From positions 26,220,350 through 26,284,349 of the forward strand of contig CM042030.1 of assembly GCA_023525975.1 (NCBI GenBank): a stretch of 64,000 bases of DNA, given 5' to 3'. The DNA comes from Smallanthus sonchifolius. Its lineage: Eukaryota; Streptophyta; Magnoliopsida; Asterales; Asteraceae. Positions within the stretch are counted from its first letter, which is position 1, and each line of letters starts with the position of its first letter. Positions 20,940 to 30,664 of this stretch are shown in pieces. The position numbers and the translations under genes were made by a program. The notes below the pieces were generated by a model that was not told where the DNA came from, made no database searches, and worked only from the letters and a program-made list of their open reading frames with translations.

Positions 20940-22172
20940 TTGACTAAGGATGACGACCAGGACAAGGATCCCGAAGCCGGTTCTAGTGGAGGTGAGCACC
21001 AAGCTTTAGCAATCGTGCCCATCTCTGCTGTTCTAATGACTCAGGGGGATTCGACTCATCAAGAGGGTGGTGATACCACTGGTGGTGGTGATAAAGGAAA
21101 GTCAGTGGCTGAAGTGCTTAAGGACTTATCTGATGATGAGATCCTATATCTAGAGCCTGACTATTCCAAAGAAGCACAGATCGATGCTCTCTTCAATCTA
21201 GAAGAAGGAGAGATTGACTCTGGTGACGATTGGGATGATGATGACGAAGACGTTGTAATTGAAATTCCCAAGGGTGACGGGGAAGGAGAGTACGAGCTAG
21301 AAGATGGAGAGATCTTTGAAGTTCCATCCTTCGACGCTCCGCTCGACACAGGTTCAGTCGAGCAGGCTAGTAATGTAGAACCCTCGAATGAAGCCTCCCC
21401 AATTGACCCTGAACCTGTGGACCCAGAGGCATCGAAAGAAACAGACATGCCTTCTACTTCATCAAAGGTTCCAGCTCCTGTGTTGCAAAAGACGTCTATT
21501 ATAGACAAACACGGAGCAACAGGGATGATCTTGGTTGTAAGGTTCGAGGAGGATAAGCAGTTGTTCGCTATCAAAAGATCTGGCGGGGTTCAATACTTAG
21601 CACCCACCAGTGAAGCGTTCAGCTCCTTGCCCAAATACGACCTTGTGAACCTAGCAAACCGAGAGCTGCTGGGTCATTCCAATCACGCAGTGGCGATGGG
21701 TTTGTAGGTGGTTCAGCAGCGAGAAGCAAGATCAGGGAAGTTCAAGATGTTCAAGCCTCAAGTGCCCAAGAGAGTCAAGGATAAGCACACTATAAATCTT
21801 GTGACTAAGAAGCACTTAAAGAAATTGGTATACAAGCCAGTGCGATGTGAAACTAAGATTCCCCTGAGCAAGTTATCTCAGGATATTCTTGGTGACATGT
21901 GGTACTTGTACGTAGATCCAAAGACGGGGGAGGCTGTGATCATGGGTAAAGAACGTTCAGAGAGTGGGAACATAGTGCCAAAGGAACTGATCAGAATATT
22001 TGATGAAGTCTGCTTCATCAACTTTTCTGTGAAAGATCTAGAGGTACTAGCAGAACGTTATTGCGTCTACACGGATGAGTGGACAAAGCTCCTTGCTTCT
22101 AAATATGACAAGGTGATTAAGTTCTGCCTTGATTACAAGAAGAAGATGGAAGCTAAAGATCAAGTGTTGTGA
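20940..22172 (+). pseudogene. ORF3 C-terminal region, copia B
   Basis: The same frame continues with a second acidic stretch (residues about 700-790, DDWDDDDEDVVIEIPKGDGE). A conserved C-terminal domain of about 225 residues begins near GATGMILVVRFEEDKQLFAI and ends with FCLDYKKKMEAKDQVL before the stop at 22170-22172. A TAG at 21705 replaces the tryptophan of GLWVV seen in copia E. The C-terminal domain is the part best conserved in the distant copia G copy. From 18985 to here the undamaged gene would encode about 1060 residues. No transmembrane segment is visible. Confidence 0.65.
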
Positions 22173-22217
22173 AGACTGAAGACGTGAAGACCGAAGACGG
22201 AAGATTATCCAGAGTTG

Positions 22218-22233
22218 TTGTCAAGGGGGAGTT
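22218..22233 (+). promoter_or_regulatory. polypurine tract of copia B
   Basis: TTGTCAAGGGGGAGTT lies directly before the LTR start TGTTGAAG. The copia E tract is identical. Confidence 0.85.
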
Positions 22234-22775
22234 TGTTGAAGAACTTTCCTGTGACAAACACTCTGGATAGATAGAGTCTTAGTCTTAGGTTGTCTTGTCT
22301 TGTTTGTAATTGTCTTTGTATGTAATAGTCTTTATGTATTAGTTTATCAAGTTGTATTTACTTTTACATATTGAATGTTGCAAAATTTTCTAAGTGTTTT
22401 GCGCACTTGTAAGTGCACAGGAGAAGGCTTCTGCGTACTTTGCAAGTACGCAAGAACAACTCTGCATACTTGCTAAGTACGTAAGAGCATTTTGCCCTGC
22501 GCACTTGCTAAGTGCGCAGGCATCAGGTCTTGTATAAATAGGATATGTTGACAGAAGTTAAGTACGCAGGCATTATAGCAAATACGCAGATTGTAATCTC
22601 AGTGCTTTTCTCTGTAACCTTCAAGTGTTTATAATACAAAGAACGTTTAAAGTGTTTTCTCTTGTCGGTTTACTTTGTTTAGCTAGACTCTCCGCCTAGT
22701 CACTGGTATTCCACACCCGGTCCGACTAGTAGACCCACTTGCATGTGATGATCCGCCACACCCGCGGGACCTACA
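22234..22775 (+). repeat. 3' LTR of copia B
   Basis: It starts TGTTGAAG and ends CCTACA (542 bp). It is the plus-strand counterpart of the copia E LTRs. It contains four palindromes followed by a TATA box. The sequence following 22775 belongs to gypsy C. Confidence 0.9.
22400..22540 (+). promoter_or_regulatory. LTR promoter module, copia B: palindrome array plus TATA
   Basis: Four palindromes (22400-22520, such as CTGCGTACTTTGCAAGTACG and CTGCGCACTTGCTAAGTGCG) are followed 12 bp later by TATAAATAGG (TATA box 22533-22540). It has the same composition as the ORF3 promoter array at 18051-18243. Confidence 0.75.
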
Positions 22776-23810
22776 TATAAAATCTAGTTTTTAAACATAA
22801 TAAAGTTAAACTTATAAAACTCTTTAGCTTTTCAAATTTCTTTGATTATTAGGATGAACAACGTTCTTTAATCAACAATTAAAGAGGATTTTAGAGATGG
22901 ATGTCGGTTTCATACCGCTAGACAAGCTAGGTGAAGAATCACGAGAAGACGGTGAGAAATGGCTTGGTTCCCTAGCTACAACCGATCCTTGATTCTTCAA
23001 GAACTCCTTGAATCTCCCAACTCCTAACTAATTTCTCTATGTTTTGATCTTGAATTTTTGAAAGAGTGTGTGCATGTGTGTGCATTGTGTGAGCCGTATA
23101 TATGTATATAGGAAAGATAGGAGTTGAGTGATGATCACATCTTCATCATTACCACTTACGGTTGATGGGAATTGCATGTAATCATTTGAAGTGGAAGGGG
23201 GTGTGCATGCAAGACATGTATGTAAGCATTTATGAGTTAGTGGGTGGCTACACCCACATTTCGGCCGAGAGGGGTATAGGGTGGGGGGTTGGGTGTTGTC
23301 AAATCCATTAATGGCTAGATAGGTGGGTTCTTTGGTGGTATAAATCCCCTAGGTGATCGCGTGATCTAATACCCGGTGTAAAACTTTTAAACGACTCATT
23401 ACTTATGTGTTTTTGTGTGGTTTGACTAGTCTCAATAGTTTACTAGTTAACCCGACATAGTTATTACTATAACTATATTATACATGAATACACATAACAT
23501 AACTTAGAGCCATACAACAAACATTTATATGTCAACTTTTTATAAAAGTTTAGTCACCAATATTTATGTTTTTAACAAACGTGTCTCTAGACTTTTCTGG
23601 AATAACATTCTTTTTAATCACCAACGACCGTATTTTGCGGTTTATGACTGCTTACTTTTTCTAGTAATTCTTTAAAATTTATTAAACATGAAATAAATTC
23701 CTTTGCAAGACTCCTTGACTTTACTTAGTCAAAATAAAACTTCAGGAAATATATGTTATGAACGTTCTTTTATGAAATATGGATATTGACCTGTAATGCT
23801 GGGTGTCACA
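22776..23810 (-). repeat. partial 3' LTR of gypsy C
   Basis: Nearly identical by eye to 59064-60101 and ends GGTGTCACA against the polypurine tract. The outer 2 kb, equivalent to 57005-59063, is missing; copia B occupies that position. Confidence 0.85.
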
Positions 23811-24543
23811 TTCTCCATATGTTGAGGAGAATTTCGTCCCGAAATTCAGTTATTGTCATCTTGATTGAAGTGTTCGTAAACAAGGACGGGTACTTGGCTT
23901 TCATTTTATCTTCCCGCTCCCACGTATACTCGGGGCCGCGCTTCGAATTCCAACGTACCTTGACCAGCTTAACTCGGCTACGCCTTGTTTTCTGAACCTT
24001 CCAATCTGTGACTTCAATAGATTCCTCAACAAAGTGCAACTTGTCGTCTATGTGAATCTCATCAGGCGGTATAATGAACGTATCGTTTGATAAGCACTTC
24101 TTGAGATTAGATACATGAAATGTATCATGTATATTGCGTAGTTCTTGTGGCAACTTGAGCTTGTAAGCTACAGAGCCAACCCTAGCCAGTATTTTAAATG
24201 GTCCGATGTACCTAGGATTAAGTATGCCACAGTTGCCAAATCTTGCAACTCCTTTCCAAGGTGAGACCTTCAACATGGCTTTGTCTCCTACAAGGAATTC
24301 TAATGGTCTTCGTCTGTTATCCGCGTAACTCTTTTGCCTATCAAGAGCTGCCTTCAGACGATCCTTGATCTTGAAGATCTTGTCGGTAGTCTCCTGAATT
24401 ACCTCAGGACCGGTTAAATGCTTATCGCCAACCTCCGCCCAACATAGCGGTAAATAACATTTTCGACCGTACAAAGCCTTAAACGGAGTGGCTTTGATGC
24501 TGGTGTGGTAACTGTTATTGTATGAAAACTCAGCCAGCGGCAA
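23806..24543 (-). pseudogene. integrase C-terminal part and chromodomain, gypsy C
   Basis: The open frame starts within the integrase after the catalytic Glu region: [20 protein letters not shown], then [37 protein letters not shown] and [11 protein letters not shown]. The chromodomain follows ([19 protein letters not shown] and [15 protein letters not shown]). The frame runs through the normal end into the LTR boundary. It differs from element H by a small insertion ([11 protein letters not shown] versus FGKLNPRY). Confidence 0.85.
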
Positions 24544-25060
24544 ATGAGTATCCCAATTTCCTCCGAAATCAATTGCACACGCACGAAGTATATCCTCTAA
24601 AGTTTGAATGGTCCTTTCACTTTTACCATCTATTTGTTGTGATATGTTGTGCTCATGTCAAGACGTGTGCCTAAGGCTTCTTGTAAGGATTACCAGATCC
24701 TAGACACGAATCTGCTATCTCTATCAGAGATAATAGAGCTTGGCACTCCATGCTTGGCTACAATTTCCTTGATATACAGCCTTGCAAGTTTCTCGGTTTT
24801 ATCCGTCTCTTTGATAGGTAGGAAATTTGCTGACTTTGTCAAACGATCGACGATTACCCATATAGTATTGTACCCGCTTGAAGTCTTGGGTAACTTTGTA
24901 ATGAAATCCATGGAGATCTGTTCCCATTTCCATTGAAGAATCTCGGGTAGTTGTAATAATCCTGATGGTTTCAGATGTTCTGCTTTTACCTTTGAACACG
25001 TCAGACACTTGCTAACATAGATAGCAATCTCTCCTTTCATGTTTGGCCACCAATAGTGTT
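24544..25060 (-). pseudogene. integrase zinc and catalytic part, gypsy C, cut by element D
   Basis: Encodes [20 protein letters not shown], the first catalytic Asp in [16 protein letters not shown], and [14 protein letters not shown] (second Asp). Beyond a disrupted stretch with a stop near 24690, it encodes the [23 protein letters not shown] block after the catalytic Glu region. The coding sequence ends exactly at 25060, where element D begins; its other half resumes at 52658. Confidence 0.82.
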
Positions 25061-25367
25061 TGCAACATCCATGATTTTTCGATGGAATTTTTATCTTATT
25101 TTTTTTATGACACTTCATTTCAAAACCCGTACTTGCTCAACACCTTATGTCACAACCAATTTCCAACCTTTCAAAAACAAATTATTTACTATTATACATG
25201 TAACCCATGTATATTTTGGTTATAACTATGAGCTACAAGCCACGTATTAACATTTCTTTATATATATATTAGCCTTTTTATATAGTTAGTAATATTATAA
25301 AATGGTATTTTCATATAAAACAGTTTGAAAATAAAATCAATAATGTGTTAGTTTACAAGTTTTATAA

Positions 25368-25399
<32 letters not shown>

Positions 25400-26429
25400 T
25401 ATAACCAAATTTCAAGTCTAGGACTTTTCTTAAACAAAGAAATCCCCCCTTAGCCAATTGAACCCTCAACCTTGAACCCCTTTTATCTCAAATTGGACGT
25501 TTGACTTGGATCTTTGACCACATCGACCTATTTTGACTTTCAAAGTCAAACAACCCTATTATACTTGCAATTCCAGGCTTTCGTCGATCAATTCCAACTG
25601 TTTTGGACATCTCACGTATACCTAAGCTAATATCGATCGAATCCAGACCCATTTAACACCCAATTCAATCAATGTCGCGGCCAAATTTGAAACTCAAAAT
25701 AGTGTGACTCCTTATAGTCAAACCGAGTCCAATTAGCTTTCAAATCGGGAAATTGGATCATGTTTAGGCCCGCAAATAACGCTCAGCCATTTATTGCATG
25801 TATACAGACTGAATTCGTGACCCAATTCGTCCTAAATCAAATGAATCCATGCGCAAATCACGCTGACAGTTGGTTCCTGTCAAAACAACTTGAATAGGGC
25901 TGTTATGGAGAAATCGATCCTATTAAGCTACCCTCGCACCTTCGTAAACCCTATTTCAAACTTCCTAACCTCTCACGACCCCTGCATTCCACCGCTGAAG
26001 CGCTGACAGGATCGAAGAAAACCGAGTTTGGATCATTAGCCGTTCGTCCTCCACACACCATCATCCCAGGTAATCTCTATGTCATTTAACTCATTTTGAT
26101 CTCCTAATCGAAAGCCCCATGATTCCAAACCCTATTACAATCGAATTCAATCAGTTTTTGCTCAAGAACAATCTAGGGTTTCGTGTTCTTGAATCGGTTA
26201 AACAAACATCAAACAAACACGAAACTCCAATTAAATTACAAAATCGAATTCGCAATCCTTTGCTTATCAAAAACCCTAAACTATTTTCGTTAATTAAACA
26301 ACCAAGGATCGATTAAGGATTTGAATAGGGAATCGGGTTTTAGGTTTGGGATGATGATGATAGATCGACTGTTTGGGTTTGTTCATTAAAGGCTTTTCAG
26401 ATGGCTATTCTTTCAAGGCTTTAAGCCCA

Positions 26430-26512
26430 ACTCCACCGGTTAAGACTTGTGACATACACATCCAAGGTCGCGGGTTCAAGCCCAGCACCACCTTGTTTTT
26501 TTTCTTTTTTTC
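26430..26512 (+). other. tRNA-like segment 1 in LTR D
   Basis: The sequence contains a B-box-like GCGGGTTCAAGCCC (26470-26483), an upstream CCGGTTAAGACTTG that could be a decayed A box, and a T-rich tract after it. It recurs at about 50912-50995 in the 3' LTR. It looks like a tRNA-derived relic, not a working tRNA gene. Confidence 0.4.
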
Positions 26513-26584
26513 CTTTTTGCGCGCGTTGAATCCGGATCCCGTGTAAACACAGCATGTCATTTTAACTGTATGGGTTAATAACGC

Positions 26585-26660
26585 GATTGGACCTCTAGTT
26601 CAGTGGCTAGACCCTTGTGCTCACCCAGCCCCAACCCGGGTTCGAACCCAGTCCACTACA
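26585..26660 (+). other. tRNA-like segment 2 in LTR D
   Basis: TAGTTCAGTGG fits an A box and CGGGTTCGAACCC fits a B box at normal tRNA spacing. The T stem pairs poorly and no clear acceptor stem forms. The 3' LTR copy is at about 51066-51141. Probably a SINE-like or tRNA relic carried inside the LTR. Confidence 0.45.
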
Positions 26661-28175
26661 AACATTTTTAAAACAAGTTTTTAACACTCAAAATATTTTA
26701 TAAAAGTTATTTTATAAACCCAATACCATTTGGAAGTAACTGGTGCAAAAATAAACAAATTTTAATCGAGAACTATTATGTTACGATTTAAATGATTTTG
26801 AAAACCTCCTTATCAATATAAAAGGAATTAAATTTTAATAAAAATTTTAGTTTTATTGAAGCATTTATATTATCTATCTTCATAAAAAATTATGAGGATT
26901 TTATAAAAGTACATTATTATTTAAAATAATTTCATAAAAAAATTTAATAGATCATTTACCACTAATTATTTACTTAGGGTTTAAGCGTTATTTAAAACAA
27001 ATAAAAATTTTATTTGAATACAAATGTATATATATTTTTTTAAAAGAACATACCCTTTAAAGTAATAAATAAATAAATTATTTATTTATTATTTACTTTA
27101 CATTCACAATTCGCTTAGAGTGAATTGTATTTAGCATTAGTTCTTATATATATATTTTCACAAGTAAATAAATAAAATAACGTTCTTTATTTAAAATAAT
27201 ATTTGAATAAAATATAATTTCACATTACTTTTCTAAATAAATAAAAGGAACATATTTAATTTATTTAGTTATTCAAACCCAAACCCTAATCAAAATATTC
27301 TAAAACTATTCATTCCAAATCTTTCTTTTATACAACACCTTTTAAGTACAACCCCCAATTTCCTACACTCCTATACGTACCACAACGCAACTTTTGTACA
27401 CACTTTTAATTCAACATACTTTACACACTAGGTTAACATTGTGAGATTTCAAGGATCATTTTGCTATCTAGTCTCGCGTGCTAGCTACACCCTTGATCCA
27501 AGTGAGTATTACATAGCCCCTTTTCACACTTTTATACTTTTTGGGGTGAAACATGAACTCTATACATATAATTGTTTACATTTACACAAACACAAATCCT
27601 CTTTACATTCATGTGTGCAAATTTGAGCTTTATGTTTGAGTACTAGGTGTGTTAACTGTTTGTGTGCAATTTATGTGCAATCATTAACTATTCAAGCCGA
27701 CGGTTAACAATGATTGATCTATTGAGTCTGACAAACCCATCCAGATTGGGGTGATTGTTACCGACAACACAATTTGCATGCTAGTTGGAAAGGTTTGATT
27801 GTACTTTGGTTACACAATAGTTGCTCCCCATAAATGCCTTATTTTATCATGTTATGTAAGGATTTGTTTATTCACATCTATATACTATCTATGTACAAAC
27901 CTGTGTATTCTCACCATCTTTTTAGTTGACCTTAATTTATTCACGTTTCAGGTGCTAATGTGTGATTTTGATCAAGGCTTGCTACACATAGGTTTTGGGA
28001 CTAGTTTAATTTTAATTCAAGAATAATTTTGTATTTCATTATGTACTTTGGAATTGGTTTATGTTTGTTTGAACTAAAATAAATTTAATGTATTAAAATT
28101 TAGTGAACCTTGAGCTCATGAACAGTCTACATGTCCCGCCCTGACGTATTCCGCCGTCGGTTGGGGTGTGACATA

Positions 28176-28188
28176 TTGGTATCAGAGC
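28176..28188 (+). promoter_or_regulatory. primer-binding site of element D
   Basis: TTGGTATCAGAGC begins two to three bases after the LTR terminus. It is the initiator-Met tRNA type, as in gypsy A, and the following 100 bases also match the gypsy A leader. Confidence 0.88.
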
Positions 28189-28966
28189 CTTGGTTTTAGG
28201 GAATTAGGTTATTAGACACTTTTGACCTAGACTATAACCTTAGGACACCCACAATATGCCATGCTACTATATGATTACATGACTAATACTTGTGTGAATA
28301 TTTTTACATGTTATCCTAAGTAATTTCAATACATGCTACAATACTTAATAGTTTATGTTTCACACTACTTGACAACTCTTGTGTTTACATTCATTATTAC
28401 CTACATGCTACCTATGTGTTTCATTAAGTGCTATCCTAAGTTTAACACACACACATACACACCAAATTCTTCATACACCTTTGAACTCGCATACATGATA
28501 CCATCATCTCTTGTGAACAAAGACTTAAACTATTGGGCCTAATACCCATTAATATTAAACTAAGAAGCCCATTTATCCTCCAAGAAGGAAAAGGCCTCTG
28601 AAATATATGAACCATACTTTCGGGCCACAAGGCCCAGTCTACAACAATTCTCATCATAACCATGAGTCCAACAATAGTGTTATTAGTACATGATGGATGG
28701 AAGAGTGTGTAGGCCCATGAAGAATTCTGGCCAAGGAAAGACAGGGTACTCAAGGGTGTCCTAGTGACCCACCCCTCTTTCCTGGGAATTCTCCTCGGGG
28801 ATACATTGCTTATAGGTCAAGTGTATTTCTAAAATACTATTATTAAGGCTCGGTATTGTGAAGGCTCGGTGTTATGACTAGTCAAACTCTAAACTTATGA
28901 GAAATCCTATGTCTAACACTCCATATTTCATTATCACCTACAACCTTTTATTGTTTCCTGCTAGAC

Positions 28967-29512
28967 ATAGACTCCTACTCTCCTCCCTCCCCGGTATACC
29001 GTCCCGGAGAAGAGTATGATTGGGGAGAAGACATCGGGACACCCGTGCATCGGTCACCAACACCCCCAGCTGCTAGACCAAGTTTGGATGTAAGGGCAGA
29101 TTGGATTAGGAACACAGGCCCAAGACTCCGAACATCTGGATCACCCACATCCATTGACCGATATCTAATGCCCGACCCGTATCATCCTAACCCTTAGGTA
29201 AGGCATACCACGGCACCCACTAGTGTTATGGGAATTCCAACCAATGACATTCACCCATATGTAAGGACCTCAGAATTTGAGAGGCAAAGGATGGAGCATG
29301 GGGTAATACACGATTTGCAAGGACAAAGTATGGATAGCCTAGCAAACAAATTAGGGTACCAAAAGGAGTTAATCTCCATCCTCGAAAAAGAAATACTGGA
29401 GCATCGCACGGAAACAGCTATAACTTAAGCCAGATCGGCTACCCGAGTGACCATAGCGGTGCTCGTCTTGGGAATTATTCTCCTTCTAGTGGAAAGCTAC
29501 AAGAGACGTTAA
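28967..29512 (+). pseudogene. element D ORF, copy 1 (putative single-pass membrane protein)
   Basis: A 546-nt frame in the same register as copy 2. The start codon has become ATA. Stops are TAG at 29195 (a tryptophan codon in copy 2) and TAA at 29426 (GAA in copy 2). It would encode 181 residues: a proline-rich N-terminus (SYSPPSPVYRPGEEYDWGED), a middle with GIPTNDIHPYVRTSEFER, a helical segment rich in Leu and Glu (LGYQKELISILEKEILEH) and a C-terminal hydrophobic run VTIAVLVLGIILLLVESYK. The last looks like one membrane segment with a basic tail. It resembles no gag or pol protein I know. Confidence 0.6.
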
Positions 29513-30117
29513 CAAATTAATAGTTTATGTGTCACACTACTTGATAACTCTTGTGCTTACATTCACTATTACCAACATGCTACCTATGTTTTTCATTAAG
29601 TGCTATCCTAAGTTTAACACACACACACATACACACCAAATTCTTCATACACCTTTGAACTCACATACATGATACCATCACCTCTTGTGAACAAAGACTT
29701 AAACTATTGGGCCTAATACCCATTAATATTAAACTAAGAAGCTCATCCTCCAAGAAGGAGAAGGCCACTAAAATGCATAAACCTTACTTTTGGGACACAA
29801 GGCCCAGTTTACAACTCTCATCATAACCATGAGTCCAACAATAGTGTTATTAGTACATGATGACTGGAAGAGTGTGTAGGCCCATGAGGAACTCTAGCCA
29901 AGGAAAGACAGGGTACTTAAGGGTGTCCTAGTGACCCACCCCTCTTTCCTGGGAATTCTCTTCGGGGATACTTTGCTTATAGGTCAAGTGTATTTCTAAA
30001 ATACTATTGTGAAGGCTCGGTGTTATGACTAGTCAAACTCTAAACTTATGAGAACTCCTATGTCTAACACTCCATATTTCATTATCACCTACAACCTTCT
30101 ATTGTTTTCTTCTAGAC

Positions 30118-30663
30118 ATGGACTCCTACTCTCCTCCATCCCCGGTATACCGTCCCTGAGAAGAGTCTGATTGGGGAGAAGACATCGGGACACCCATGCA
30201 TAGGTCACCATCACCCCTAGCTGCTAGACCAAGGTTCGATGTAAGGGCATATTGGATTAAGCACACCGGCCCAAGACTCCGAATATCTGGATCACCCGCA
30301 TCCAGAGACCCATATCTAATGTCCGACCTGTATCATCCTAACCCTTGGGTAAGGCATACCACGGCACCCACGGGTGTTATGGGAATTCCAACCAATGACA
30401 TTCACCCATATGTAAGGACCTCAGAATTTGAGAGGCGAAGGATGGAGTAGGGGGTAATGCACGATTTGAAAGGACAAAGAATGGATAGCCTAGCAAACCA
30501 ATTAGGGTACCAAAAGGAGTTAATCTCCATCCTCAAAAAAGAAATACTGGAGCATCGCACGGAGACAGCTAAAGCTGAAGCCAGATCGGCTACCTGAGTG
30601 ACCATTGCGGTGCTCGTCTTGGGAATTATTCTCCTTCTAGTGGAAAGCTACAAGAGACGTTAA
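30118..30663 (+). pseudogene. element D ORF, copy 2 (putative single-pass membrane protein)
   Basis: It begins with ATG at 30118 and has the same 546-nt length as copy 1 without any indel. Stops at 30157 (TGA for GGA), 30448 (TAG for a histidine codon) and 30595 (TGA for CGA) interrupt it. The C-terminal VTIAVLVLGIILLLVESYKRR hydrophobic end is the most conserved stretch, identical in both copies. The two copies lack each other's stops, so the parent ORF was open. Role unknown; it occupies the place where gag would be. Confidence 0.6.
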
Positions 30664-30664
30664 C

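Larger units (their letters stand above)
15304..22775 (+). mobile_element. Copia B: 5'-truncated Ty1/copia element with ORF3
   Basis: Plus-strand copia element retaining RT (from the WDLVGLPKG position), RNase H, a spacer of about 2.2 kb with its own TATA box, ORF3, the polypurine tract (22218-22233) and the 3' LTR (22234-22775). The 5' LTR, gag, protease and integrase are missing at the fusion with gypsy A. The right end lies inside the LTR of gypsy C: the sequence after 22775 continues as TATAAAATCTAG, matching 59064 onward. It is a close relative of copia E. Confidence 0.9.
25061..28173 (+). repeat. 5' LTR of element D
   Basis: It starts TGCAACATCC (TGTAACATCC in the 3' copy) and ends GGTTGGGGTGTGACA, 3113 bp. 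It contains a (TA)n run at 25366-25400 and two tRNA-like A/B-box segments at 26430-26480 and 26585-26660. The last part, with CATGTCCCGCCC, is homologous to the LTRs of A and F. Short open frames here, such as the one near 26119, lack any family signature. Confidence 0.9.
28347..30664 (+). repeat. 1.16 kb tandem duplication in element D
   Basis: Unit 1 (28347-29518) and unit 2 (29519-30664) start with AATAGTTTATGT and end with AGACGTTAACAAA. Each contains the CTTTCCTGGGAATTC leader block followed by the 546-nt ORF. Divergence is a few per cent by eye. Confidence 0.85.

Noticed and set aside
18985..22172. ORF3 as a retroviral-type envelope gene
   Set aside because: Position would fit, but I see no signal peptide, cleavage site or membrane anchor, and most of the protein is acidic, disordered or coiled coil.
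26119..26316. Open frame in LTR D that looks like the start of a host gene (with a TCTAGGGTTTCG leader-like sequence)
   Set aside because: It recurs at 50599-50796 in the other LTR of the same element and has no recognisable domain, so it is LTR sequence.
26585..26660. Functional tRNA gene
   Set aside because: A and B boxes fit, but the T stem mismatches and no acceptor stem is formed; it is repeated with the LTR.
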